Below, in pieces: positions 32,961 to 42,071 of a stretch of DNA of 64,000 bases. Origin of the DNA: Anaerovibrio sp. RM50 (GTDB taxonomy: Bacteria > Bacillota > Negativicutes > Selenomonadales > Selenomonadaceae). Position numbers and translations under genes: made by a program. The notes under the pieces were generated by a model, which saw only the letters and a list, made by a program, of their open reading frames with translations, was not told the DNA's origin and ran no database searches. Every line of letters starts with the position of its first letter. The stretch's first letter is position 1. The DNA is taken from positions 1 to 64,000 of the forward strand of contig NZ_JHWV01000012.1 in the NCBI RefSeq assembly GCF_000622005.1. Direction: 5' to 3'.

Positions 32961-35900
32961 ATGAGCAAACGCCTGATTATGATATGTATGTTGCTGCTGA
33001 TGAGCTTATTCTCCGGCTGCGGTCCGCAGCCAGTGGAGGTTTCTCCAGCAGACACGGACAGTAGCGCACCCCCAGCCGGTAAGGTGGTGAGGGTGGGTTA
33101 CTTTAATGATGGCAATTTTATGAGCGGTGCTGCCGAGGGTGCGGTAAAATCCGGCTACGGCTACGAATATCTTCAGGCTGTGGCCAATTATACGGGCTGG
33201 CGCTACGAGTACGTTTACGGCAGCTGGTCCCAGCTTTACAAAAAGCTTCTGGCCGGGGAAATTGACATTATGACGGACATTTCCTACACCCCGGAGCGGG
33301 CTGCCCAGATAAATTATCCCAAGGAGGGCATGGGCCGTGAAATTTATTATATTGCCATAAGAACAGACAATAGCGAGATAGATGGCACAAACCCAAGTAC
33401 ATTTAATGGAAAGAAAATTGGCGTGGAAGCAAATTCCATTCAGGTCCAGTATCTGGAGGAATGGGCCAATAATAACGGTGTTGACTGCGAAATAGTGGAG
33501 ATGGGCAGCGGCACGGACAAGAAAATCAAGGCCCTTATGGACGGTGAGATAGACGCACTGGTGAGAACCCATTTCAGAGGTAAGGTAAACGGAATTTCCA
33601 ACGTGGTGTATTTGGGGGATTCCGACTATTATATTGCCACCGCCCAAAATCGTACAGACCTCTTGGAGGAGCTTAATACTGCCCAGCCGAAGGTGGATGC
33701 CTCCCATCCATCCTTCAGAAATGATATGGAACTCAAATATTTCAAGGATGCCATGGTGGATCCAAGACTTTCCCCTGACGACAGGGCATGGCTGAACAAC
33801 AGAAAGTACCTCCGCATAGGATATTTTGCCGATCATTTGCCATTCTGTGCAGAGGGGACCTCTGGTGAAGCTCCGGAGGGGGTTATCACCACTGTAATGA
33901 ATGCCATCTGCCAAAATATTGAGGTGGACCCTTCCGTTATTACCTATGTGCCTTACAAGGACAGCGAAAGCCTGAAGAACGCCGTAATTTGGGGGGATGT
34001 GGATGCTGCCTTTGGCTTCTATAAGGATTTATGGTGGGCAGAAAAGGTAGGTCTTTCCCAGACCAATGACATTTTCACAGTGGGTCTCAGACTGGTGGTA
34101 CGTGAGGACTTTGACGTAAACGATGCCAAGCGCATAGCCATTGCCATCAACAACCCAAGTCCAACCTCCATTATGCTGGCAGGAGTTTTCAACGGGGATT
34201 ATGAGTACGTGTACTATGAGACCGTGGAGGACTGCTTTGAGGCGGTTAAGCGGGGACAGGTGGATGCAACTGTTGCCAATGAATTTGTGATTCGCAAATT
34301 CCTCCAAAAAAACCACGTATTTAGCGGTCTTAAAGAGGTGGATACCTTCTCTGATGCGGGGGTATGCTTGTCTGTAAACCGCAGCAACATACACATGCTG
34401 TCCATCTTTGAGCGGGGCATAGTCAGCCTTAATCAGAGGGAAATAGGCAAGGCCCTTTCCACCAATGTTTTCTCCACAATCCGCTCCAATGAATATGATT
34501 TACTGAGGGATTATTGGTGGATCTTCGTTATAATAGGAATTATTCTCCTGCTGATTTTAATCAATATGTATATTCTCCACAGAGGCCGCAGACGCATTGC
34601 CAAGGTTAACCAGATGCTGCGGGTTCAGACGGATCAGCTGAAGGTGGCCAATGATGAGCTGGTGCTGGCCAACGAGCATCAGGTTTATGCCAATGAGGAG
34701 CTTCATTCCAGAAATGACGAGGTAAAGGAGCTGCTGGAGAAACAGCGGAAGGCCATTGCCGTTATTGAAAATAACCATGAGGCCCTGAAATCCGCCAACT
34801 GGATTGTTGAGTTTGATCCTGTGGGCAATGTGGATAATGTCAATTGGAGTGACGGCATGCGTCATATTCTGGGCTACACCGATATCAACGATTTTCCTAA
34901 TACACTGGAAGCCCTGGTGGCACTGCTTCACCCTGAAGACAGGATGGAGGGGGGCAAATACATTTGGGAAATCCTTAACAGCGATGACGATGAAGCCAAT
35001 ATTGTTGACCGGGAGGTGCGGCTGAAGACCAAGGACCGGGATTTTGTGTGGTTCCGTGTTTATGCCCGCCTGTACAGAAGAAATGACGGTACTCCGCTGA
35101 GACTTTATGGCGTGCTGCAGGATATCAGCGAATACAGGAATTTGTTAAATAAGACGGTGGATGCCCTGATGGAGGCCCAGAAGGCAAACACGGCCAAGAG
35201 TATCTTCCTTAATAATATGTCCCATGATATTCGTACCCCAATGAACGGCATAATGGGCTACACCGCCCTGGCAGAGGAAAATGTCAACAATGCCACTGTA
35301 GTGAAGGAGTATTTGGAAAAGATCAAGCTGGTAAGCAAGCATCTGCTTAGTCTTATCAACGATGTGCTGGATATGAGCCGCATCGAGAGCGGCCGCATTG
35401 AGCTGGATCCTCAGCCTGTCAATCTTATTTCCCTGGTGGATGAGCTGAAGTCCATTCTCCAGTCCGACGTGGAGGCCCACAAGCAGCAGTTCATAGTGGA
35501 TACTAACGGCATCATGGACGATACGGTGCTCTGTGACCGTCTCCGCCTGAAGCAGGTTCTCTTGAACCTTCTCAGTAATGCAGTGAAATTTACCCCAGCA
35601 GGGGGCCGGGTTTCCATTAAGCTGGTGCAGAAGCCTGCCAGTGATGCCAACCGTTCCATCTTTGAGTTCCATGTGGAGGATACGGGTATTGGTATTGACA
35701 AGGAATTTATCGACAAGATCTTTGTTCCATTTGAGCGGGCCCGCAACACCACTGTAAGCGGCATTCAGGGGACAGGTCTGGGCATGTCCATCACCAAGAG
35801 CATTGTGGATATGATGGGTGGTACCATTACCATTGAAAGTGAGCTTGATAAGGGCACCAAATTCCTGGTTTCCATTCCATTTAAGACCATTATGCACCAG

Positions 35901-36323
35901 GATGCGGATGTTACCATACGGGCCAAGGAACACTACGACTTTATCGGCAAGTCTGTGCTGCTGACAGAGGACAACGCTATTAATCAGGAGATCGCCAAGG
36001 CCCTGCTGGAAGGTGTACACCTCAAGGTAGATGTGGCGGGCGATGGCTCCGAGGCAGTGGAGAAGATGAAGGCCGCCAAGGACGGCCAATATGATGTGAT
36101 TCTCATGGATATTCAGATGCCGGTAATGGACGGTTATGAGGCCACCATGGCAATACGAAAGCTTGACAGTGATTATTGCAGGAAGGTGCCGATTATAGCC
36201 ATGACGGCAAATGTATTTGCAGAGGATAAGGTCAAGGCCATGAATGTAGGCATGAACGGCCATATAGCCAAGCCTATAGATACCCATGAGATGTTTACCA
36301 CATTAAAATCCATCCTTGGTTAA
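32961..36323 (+). CDS. Hybrid sensor kinase with tandem solute-binding domains, PAS and receiver
   Basis: The ATG at 32961 is preferred: AAAGGTG precedes it and a lipoprotein signal follows (MSKRLIMICMLLLMSLFSGC). The 1120 residues comprise two periplasmic family 3 solute-binding domains (about 40-270 and 280-510), a membrane helix (about 517-540; WWIFVIIGIILLLILINMYI), a coiled coil with NEEL/ANDEL repeats, a PAS domain, HisKA with H755 (FLNNMSHDIRTPMNGIMGY), HATPase (NLLSNAVKFT, GTGLGMSIT) and a receiver with D1050 (ILMDIQMPVMDG). It should sense amino-acid-like ligands outside the cell. No DNA-binding partner gene is adjacent. It converges with a similar kinase. Confidence 0.92.
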   Translation: MSKRLIMICMLLLMSLFSGCGPQPVEVSPADTDSSAPPAGKVVRVGYFNDGNFMSGAAEGAVKSGYGYEYLQAVANYTGWRYEYVYGSWSQLYKKLLAGEIDIMTDISYTPERAAQINYPKEGMGREIYYIAIRTDNSEIDGTNPSTFNGKKIGVEANSIQVQYLEEWANNNGVDCEIVEMGSGTDKKIKALMDGEIDALVRTHFRGKVNGISNVVYLGDSDYYIATAQNRTDLLEELNTAQPKVDASHPSFRNDMELKYFKDAMVDPRLSPDDRAWLNNRKYLRIGYFADHLPFCAEGTSGEAPEGVITTVMNAICQNIEVDPSVITYVPYKDSESLKNAVIWGDVDAAFGFYKDLWWAEKVGLSQTNDIFTVGLRLVVREDFDVNDAKRIAIAINNPSPTSIMLAGVFNGDYEYVYYETVEDCFEAVKRGQVDATVANEFVIRKFLQKNHVFSGLKEVDTFSDAGVCLSVNRSNIHMLSIFERGIVSLNQREIGKALSTNVFSTIRSNEYDLLRDYWWIFVIIGIILLLILINMYILHRGRRRIAKVNQMLRVQTDQLKVANDELVLANEHQVYANEELHSRNDEVKELLEKQRKAIAVIENNHEALKSANWIVEFDPVGNVDNVNWSDGMRHILGYTDINDFPNTLEALVALLHPEDRMEGGKYIWEILNSDDDEANIVDREVRLKTKDRDFVWFRVYARLYRRNDGTPLRLYGVLQDISEYRNLLNKTVDALMEAQKANTAKSIFLNNMSHDIRTPMNGIMGYTALAEENVNNATVVKEYLEKIKLVSKHLLSLINDVLDMSRIESGRIELDPQPVNLISLVDELKSILQSDVEAHKQQFIVDTNGIMDDTVLCDRLRLKQVLLNLLSNAVKFTPAGGRVSIKLVQKPASDANRSIFEFHVEDTGIGIDKEFIDKIFVPFERARNTTVSGIQGTGLGMSITKSIVDMMGGTITIESELDKGTKFLVSIPFKTIMHQDADVTIRAKEHYDFIGKSVLLTEDNAINQEIAKALLEGVHLKVDVAGDGSEAVEKMKAAKDGQYDVILMDIQMPVMDGYEATMAIRKLDSDYCRKVPIIAMTANVFAEDKVKAMNVGMNGHIAKPIDTHEMFTTLKSILG

Positions 36324-36367
36324 GTAACTGCCAGCCCAGTGAATTATGGTAAAGTAATTTAAAGCAT

Positions 36368-36414
36368 GAAAATAGGCATATATCCTGCGCTTTATAGCGT
36401 AGGATATATGCCTA
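36368..36414. terminator. Hairpin terminator between two convergent sensor kinases
   Basis: AATAGGCATATATCCT faces AGGATATATGCCTATT with a GCGC/GCGT inner stem. It is more than 15 bp long and T-rich on both outer sides. Confidence 0.75.
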
Positions 36415-36458
36415 TTAGTTTGGTTTGTAATTATCCGATTATTAAATCAGTCAGCTGT

Positions 36459-39400
36459 TTAAAGTGTTACGTCAGTAATATCAACTACATAAACGAAGCA
36501 CACAACCTCTTCGCCGTTATAGGCCCTGTAGCCAACGGAATCCAGATGACGGGTTTCACCATCCTGGCGGGTAATACTGAATTTAAAGCTTCCAATATAG
36601 GAGGTGTTGGCGTTGATTTGCTCCATCTTGGCCTTCACATCCTCCCGTTCCTTTACGATAACGATATTTTTCACTGAACCGTCGGCGAAGGTTGCGAAAT
36701 CCTCAAAGGTGTCACAGCCAAGAATATCCAGTACAGTTTCGTCAGCATACAGGGTTTCTGCCTTGGTGCTCGGGCGGAAGATAAAGTAGCCGCATTTCAG
36801 CCCCATGTTTTCGTATTTTTCCTTGAAGCTGTCCATTACATTACTGCGGATAAAATAATCCTTGTGTTCCATAACCATCTCAATGGTACCAAAGAGCTTG
36901 TGAACATCGAAAGGTTTCGGGATATGGGCATTCATACCAGCCAGCAGGGCAGTGCGCTTGTCCTCGTCAAAGGCATTGGCGGTCATGGCTATAATAGGAA
37001 TGCCGGAATGGGCAGGTTCCTGCATACCGCGGATGGTAATGGTGGCCTTGTAGCCGTCCATTTGTGGCATCTGTACGTCCATAAGTACCAGATCATAATA
37101 GTCCGGCTCTGAATTGGCCAGCATATCCACGGCTTCAACGCCATTATGGGCATGCTCCACCTTAAAGCCCTGGTCCTCCAAAATGGTCTGGGCAATTTCC
37201 GCATTGAGCTCGTTGTCCTCAGCCAACAGTATACGCATACCATGGAATTTGGAGGCATCAATAACCGCTTCCTCATTTTCAGTACTGTGATGCAGGTGTT
37301 CAGGGGCAATTCTGTTTGGCATAAGGAGGGTGAAGGTGGTTCCCTTGCCCAGCTCGCTTTCTACTTCAATGTTGCCTCCCAGAAGATCCACCAGCTTTTT
37401 CACTATATGCATGCCAAGGCCGGTGCCGATAATACCGCTTTGGGTGGTATTCTTTTCACGGGTAAAGGCCTCAAATATGGTATCCAGAAAATCCTTTGGC
37501 ATACCGATACCAGTGTCAGCCACCACAACCTTGAAGAAGGTTGTGCCCGGCTGGTCTGAAGGCTGTTCGGTAACATCAAAGGTGACGCTGCCTCCGGATG
37601 GAGTGTATTTCAGGGAATTGCTGAGAAGATTCAGGATAATTTCCCTGACCTTGGTGGCATCCATCATAATGTGGTTGTGTTCCACATTAAGTGAGTAGGT
37701 GAATACCAATCCCTTTTCCTTCATTTGTGATTCAAAAATTGCACCGATTTCAGGTACCATTTTTTCCAAATCCACGTAGGATTCATCCACCGTTGCCTTG
37801 CCACTTTCAATACGGGCCATTTCCAGCACGTTGTTTATCAGTGAAAGCAGGAATTTATTGGAGGACTGGATTTTTTCAATGTAGCTTTGGCAAAGCTCCT
37901 TATTGTCGATATTTTTTTCCAGAAGGCCCGTAAAGCCTATAATGGCATTCATCGGTGTCCGTATGTCGTGGGACATATTAAAGAGGAAGGAGGTCTTTGC
38001 CTTGTCTGCCTTCTTTACGTCCTCCAGGGATTGGGTCAGCTTAGCCTGATATTCCTTCAGGGCAGTATTTTGTTCATCAATAAGCTGATTTTTCGCCTTC
38101 AGGCGGCGGTTGGTAACGGTCATAAAGAAGAATACCATTATCACTGACATAAGGGCAATGAAGCCCAAAATGCAGGCCAGAAGGTTGTTGGAAATAAATT
38201 TATTGATGGAGAATGGGGCCGCAGGCAGGTGGCCCGCTATCATGGCATCGATTTCACCGCTGTTTATAAGGCCGCGTCCCTTGTCCAGCATGGATATGAG
38301 GGCCACGTTTTCCTTGGAGGTAGCAAAGCACAGGGGAACCGTTTCCATCAATGGGGTGTATTCCAGATTAGGATATGCCTGGGCATATATTGCCAGAATG
38401 GAGCTGAGACCAATGACTCCACTGGCCTTACCACTGTTAACCTCATCCATGCAATCAAGAAGGCTTTTGCATGGAATAAAGGAAGCCTCGGGATATTTGT
38501 AATGGGTATAGCCGCGATTGCGCTTTTTTTCATAAGCCAGGCTTAAAAAGGCATCATTGTATGATGTTCCTGCCTTGCGTACAATACCTATCTGGGCATC
38601 GTAGATGTCTGAGGATATAATTACATTATCCATGGCAGCCCGGTCGTAATCAAAGTAATACTGAGAAATCAAATCAATCTGATTATTCCTCAGGGCACTG
38701 AGAATATCCTCCTGGGAATAATAAATCATAAATTCAAATTGAACATCTTCCACATTAAGGACGTTAAAGATGCGTTTGAGGGTGTCAATGGAGGCCCCCT
38801 TTACTTCGTTAGTTTTAGGGTCCATATAGGCGAATGGGGGATCATCGTTCAGGCAACCCACCCGGATAACAGGGTGATTAGCCAGCCACTTCAGCTCAGG
38901 CCCAGTAAGGCTCTTTCTGATGGAAGCGTAGGCAAAATGTCGCTTGCTTATGTCCGTAAGGAAATAAGGATTGACGGACATCATAAGGCGATGGGCATCG
39001 TTAAGCTCCTTCAGGATATCAGGGCGGGCTTTATTTACTACAAGATAGAAATTGTCCGAACCGATGCTGCCGAAGGCTACAAAGTGAGGCTTGTTGTATC
39101 GGTTGGCGATAAGATTAAGGTCCACCTCCCCCTCCCAGAGGGCTGCCCGGCGGGCCGCACTGTTGGTGTATTCCACGATTTCTGCATCCACATTGTTCTT
39201 GGCCAGCCATTCCCTTAAAATGCCAATCTGCTTTGTGCCCTTGGAAACACCGATCTTCTTGTGCTGGAGGGTATTCAGATTTCCGGAAACAATATCCTTG
39301 TTGTGGTCAAGGAAATAGAGGTAGTAATTTTCCACTCCCATAGCTTCATTAGGGAAATCCACATACTTGGCCCGTTCCTCAGTATAGCTTACATCGTAGG

Positions 39401-39728
39401 CCAGATCAGCCTCGCCTTTTTTAACTGCGTTTATACATTCGTTGAAGCCCGGATAAATCACATACTCCAAATCCCAGCCTGCGTATCTGGCAATGGTTTC
39501 GATATATTCATAGGCATAGCCGTTTTTTCTGTTGGTACCGTCATTCAGCACAAAAATCTCATCAGCATCGTAGGAGGCAACCCTGACCACCTTGCGCTGA
39601 TGATTATCTTTTCCTTCAGTGGCATGGGGAGGAACTATCCAATAGGAAAGAAGCTGCACAGCCACCAGAAGGAGCCCTGTCATCATCAGGAATGATTTTT
39701 TTATGCCAGTAAAGCCAGAATTCTTCAT
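36459..39728 (-). CDS. Hybrid sensor kinase with tandem solute-binding domains, receiver and C-terminal PAS
   Basis: This 1089-residue protein has an N-terminal signal/anchor (about 12-32), two family 3 solute-binding domains (about 45-270 and 280-510), a membrane helix (about 523-547), a coiled coil, HisKA with H587 (FLFNMSHDIRTPMNAIIGF), HATPase (NLLSNSLKYTPSG, GTGLGMHIV), a receiver with D884 (VLMDVQMPQMDG) and a C-terminal PAS-like domain (YFIFRPSTKAETLYADETVL). GGAG precedes the ATG. It mirrors the kinase on the other strand but adds the terminal PAS and lacks the internal one, so the pair are diverged paralogues. Ligands are presumed amino acids or related solutes. Confidence 0.92.
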   Translation of the reverse strand: MKNSGFTGIKKSFLMMTGLLLVAVQLLSYWIVPPHATEGKDNHQRKVVRVASYDADEIFVLNDGTNRKNGYAYEYIETIARYAGWDLEYVIYPGFNECINAVKKGEADLAYDVSYTEERAKYVDFPNEAMGVENYYLYFLDHNKDIVSGNLNTLQHKKIGVSKGTKQIGILREWLAKNNVDAEIVEYTNSAARRAALWEGEVDLNLIANRYNKPHFVAFGSIGSDNFYLVVNKARPDILKELNDAHRLMMSVNPYFLTDISKRHFAYASIRKSLTGPELKWLANHPVIRVGCLNDDPPFAYMDPKTNEVKGASIDTLKRIFNVLNVEDVQFEFMIYYSQEDILSALRNNQIDLISQYYFDYDRAAMDNVIISSDIYDAQIGIVRKAGTSYNDAFLSLAYEKKRNRGYTHYKYPEASFIPCKSLLDCMDEVNSGKASGVIGLSSILAIYAQAYPNLEYTPLMETVPLCFATSKENVALISMLDKGRGLINSGEIDAMIAGHLPAAPFSINKFISNNLLACILGFIALMSVIMVFFFMTVTNRRLKAKNQLIDEQNTALKEYQAKLTQSLEDVKKADKAKTSFLFNMSHDIRTPMNAIIGFTGLLEKNIDNKELCQSYIEKIQSSNKFLLSLINNVLEMARIESGKATVDESYVDLEKMVPEIGAIFESQMKEKGLVFTYSLNVEHNHIMMDATKVREIILNLLSNSLKYTPSGGSVTFDVTEQPSDQPGTTFFKVVVADTGIGMPKDFLDTIFEAFTREKNTTQSGIIGTGLGMHIVKKLVDLLGGNIEVESELGKGTTFTLLMPNRIAPEHLHHSTENEEAVIDASKFHGMRILLAEDNELNAEIAQTILEDQGFKVEHAHNGVEAVDMLANSEPDYYDLVLMDVQMPQMDGYKATITIRGMQEPAHSGIPIIAMTANAFDEDKRTALLAGMNAHIPKPFDVHKLFGTIEMVMEHKDYFIRSNVMDSFKEKYENMGLKCGYFIFRPSTKAETLYADETVLDILGCDTFEDFATFADGSVKNIVIVKEREDVKAKMEQINANTSYIGSFKFSITRQDGETRHLDSVGYRAYNGEEVVCFVYVVDITDVTL

Positions 39729-40107
39729 ATATCTCCGCTCCCTGTGAAATACCAGAAAGATTTATACAAGGAAAAATAACTCTTCTATTGTATTTCGACC
39801 TTGATATATGTTTTTCCTGCGATACCATGAGGCGTTTGACCAAGAAATCTTAGTGAATCAAATCCGAAGGATGAAGATGAGCTTTAGATTCGTGTAAGGG
39901 CTGATGAAGAACCGTATGCTGTCATCTCGCTTTTTGGGAAAGTGCTGAATTTTAATTATTTTATGGCTTTAAAGGGAGAATTGGATAGGGGGAGAATTGT
40001 GAAATGGATATTTTGTATTTTTACTTCCGATAATGATAATTTATCGGAAGTAAACTAAAAAAGAGGAATTTTCGGCATCTGGGCCCATAACCCAATGATT
40101 TCCCCAG
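39729..40107. other. Intergenic stretch, no convincing gene
   Basis: These 379 bases between the kinase promoter and the recombinase stop contain a plus-strand frame open without a good start from 39888 to 40058 and a perfect 14-bp-arm palindrome (40020-40054). Nothing else is supportable; it may hold remains of an older gene. Confidence 0.5.
40020..40054. repeat. Perfect inverted repeat, 14-bp arms, downstream of the recombinase
   Basis: TTTACTTCCGATAA (40020-40033) and TTATCGGAAGTAAA (40041-40054) flank TGATAAT. No U-run follows on the minus strand, so it is not a standard terminator. It lies 54 bases past the recombinase stop. Confidence 0.75.
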
Positions 40108-41058
40108 CTATTTTTCCCGCTTTGGGGCGATGATATTTGTGGCCCGCCTGCTAAGGGTCGGATTGTCTTCCATATATTTCATGGCGGAAACAAGGCTTTG
40201 CTGTCTCAGGGTTTTCTGCACCAGCTTAATATCATTGGTAGCCTTGAAAAGGTTGGTTCCGCAGCTGTTTCTTAAAAGATTGGCTGAAGATCCGGAAATT
40301 TTCAGGCCCGTCTTATTAAGGGCATTGTTTATAATAAGTCTCATGCCATTTCGGGACAGCCTTCCGGCAAAATTGTTCTTTGAATTGGAAATAATCAGGG
40401 GAGCCAGCTTTCCCATGAGCTCATCAATGATGGATGGCGGGATACTGTTAATATAATCCATCAGTACATTAATGGTTTCCTGGCATGGGTAAATCTCCTG
40501 TGGTTCGGCAGTATCACCTGAACCGGGGGAATTTAATACTATGGTATATTTCTGCCAGTCAATATCCTGTATATTAAGCCTGAATATATCAACGGGACGG
40601 AGTCCTTCCACGCTGAAAAGGTATAATATCAAGGTGTTGCGGTTCCGTACAAATTCATCAGCCTCGTCATTATAGGCGTTGCACACCACCTGAAGCTGCT
40701 CCATATCCAGATAGTACCGCAGGGTTGGAGGATTTCCCCCCTGGGTCCGGAGGTTATTGCAGGGATTATCAAATATGAGCCCCTGTGAAACAGCGGCCCG
40801 ATAAAGGGCCTTCAGGGCAGATATTTTTATATGAATGGTCAAAGGCTTGTAGCCCTTATCCATCAGTTCCTGATAATAAATCCTGATTTGCTGCTCCGTC
40901 ATCTTCAAAGGCTGGCGGTTATTTTTCTGACACCATTTCAGAAAAAGACCTATGTGTTTAATATAGGCTTCCAGGGTATCGGCACTGGGATTTCCCTTGG
41001 CAATACAGGGAATAATATATTGTTTCAGATTGTGGATGAAATCCCCTTCTGTTATCAT
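40108..41058 (-). CDS. Tyrosine recombinase/integrase family protein with altered active site
   Basis: This 316-residue protein has the core-binding SAM-like N domain (ADTLEAYIKHIGLFLKWC) and the catalytic domain. Retained catalytic residues are R154 (SVEGLRPVDIF), R263 (NLLRNSCG) and Y295 (AMKYM). The two histidines usual in the R..HxxR..H/W..Y set appear as N260 and Q286. The protein may therefore be a weak or specialised recombinase, or a DNA-binding relic that acts as a regulator. A 48-bp palindrome lies 60 bases above its start. No phage or transposon genes adjoin it, so it looks like a resident, not an integrated element's enzyme. Confidence 0.82.
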   Translation of the reverse strand: MITEGDFIHNLKQYIIPCIAKGNPSADTLEAYIKHIGLFLKWCQKNNRQPLKMTEQQIRIYYQELMDKGYKPLTIHIKISALKALYRAAVSQGLIFDNPCNNLRTQGGNPPTLRYYLDMEQLQVVCNAYNDEADEFVRNRNTLILYLFSVEGLRPVDIFRLNIQDIDWQKYTIVLNSPGSGDTAEPQEIYPCQETINVLMDYINSIPPSIIDELMGKLAPLIISNSKNNFAGRLSRNGMRLIINNALNKTGLKISGSSANLLRNSCGTNLFKATNDIKLVQKTLRQQSLVSAMKYMEDNPTLSRRATNIIAPKREK

Positions 41059-41118
41059 GGCAGGTTCTCCTAAAATATATCTAATGAAATAGTGGGATTT
41101 AAATTTAGAGTTGGCAGT

Positions 41119-41166
41119 TTATACTATTACTGTAGGTAATTGTAATTACCTACAGTAATAGTATAA
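41119..41166. repeat. Perfect 23-bp-arm palindrome upstream of the recombinase
   Basis: Arms 41119-41141 and 41144-41166 are exact reverse complements, with only GT between them (core TGTAGGTAATT-GT-AATTACCTACA). It contains TATACT, which could be a -10 box on either strand. The motif ATTACCTAC recurs once at 41253-41261. Candidate recombination site, operator or cruciform. The rest of the 311-base gap is A/T-rich, with a terminator at its right end. Confidence 0.9.
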
Positions 41167-41290
41167 CACCCCTACCTATATAAACACAACCAATTTCACA
41201 TATTAACATCTTCTAAAAATATCAAATAAAAATCAAGGACATTCAGGGACTATTACCTACCGATATTGCGGTATTTTAAAAACGGACATA

Positions 41291-41331
41291 AAAAAAGAGA
41301 ATCATCAACTGGGTTGCCAGTAATGATTCTC
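41291..41331 (-). terminator. Terminator of the rmuC-prsW operon
   Basis: GAGAATCATCA faces TAATGATTCTC, with ACTGG/CCAGT inside; the minus strand ends in TTTTTT. Confidence 0.8.
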
Positions 41332-41369
41332 CTGATTTTCATATTGTAACTCTATTTCTCTTTTTTAAC

Positions 41370-42068
41370 TCAATAATATATCCGGTGGTCTTCCCGTGAC
41401 ATCTTTCTCACCTTAAAGAAGGCGTGGGCGTACAGTATCAGGATAAAGATAATGAATACCCCCACCATCATATCATCCTCAGTAAGGAGGCAGAAATCGT
41501 AGAACCCGTGCAGCACCGTTGGAATAAACAGGGCCAGCTTCAGGCTTCTGTCCTTCACCTTACGGTCCATGCGATGGAGATACTCCTTGGCCTGGCCGTA
41601 GTAAATACCCATAAAGATGGCAAATACCCCGTGCCCCGGAATCGAGGTGAAGGCACGGCCAATGGCTGTACCAATTCCCCCGTCCAACACGTACAAAATA
41701 TTCTCAAATATGGCAAAGCCCATGCTGACGCACACCGCATATAAAATGGCATCGAAGCGGTAATTGAAGCTTGGATGGGTCCAGGTGACCTTCTTCAGCA
41801 CAAAGAGCTTGCAGCCCTCCTCCATGAGAGCCACCCCCAGCAGTGCCTCGAAAAAAATGTACTCCACCGTTCCCGGATAAAGGAGCTTATCCAATATATA
41901 CCCGGCTACCATCTCCAGAAAAACTGCGGGAAAACAGCACAGGGCACCGAAGGCAACAAGCTTCCACAATAGAGCCGGCGGCTCCTTTTCTATTTTATCA
42001 AGGGTATATATATAATACAAAAATGCCAGCCCCGGCACTATGGCCAGATTTACCAGTGTTTCCTCCAT
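41370..42068 (-). CDS. prsW: PrsW-family intramembrane metalloprotease
   Basis: This 232-residue protein has about seven membrane helices. It shows the PrsW motifs of the Abi/CAAX metalloprotease clan: LMEEGCKLFV (E-E-x-x-K), FENILYVLDG (F-x-x-x-E-N), GHGVFAIFMG and LHGFYDFCLL, with Glu and His residues for zinc. In B. subtilis PrsW makes the first cut in an anti-sigma factor. No sigma/anti-sigma pair is in this window. It starts three bases after the rmuC stop, so the two are one operon. Confidence 0.9.
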   Translation of the reverse strand: MEETLVNLAIVPGLAFLYYIYTLDKIEKEPPALLWKLVAFGALCCFPAVFLEMVAGYILDKLLYPGTVEYIFFEALLGVALMEEGCKLFVLKKVTWTHPSFNYRFDAILYAVCVSMGFAIFENILYVLDGGIGTAIGRAFTSIPGHGVFAIFMGIYYGQAKEYLHRMDRKVKDRSLKLALFIPTVLHGFYDFCLLTEDDMMVGVFIIFILILYAHAFFKVRKMSREDHRIYY

Positions 42069-42071
42069 ACA

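Noticed and set aside
39888-40058. 57-codon plus-strand open stretch as a truncated gene
   Set aside because: No start codon with a ribosome site, no recognised motif, and a palindrome lies inside it.
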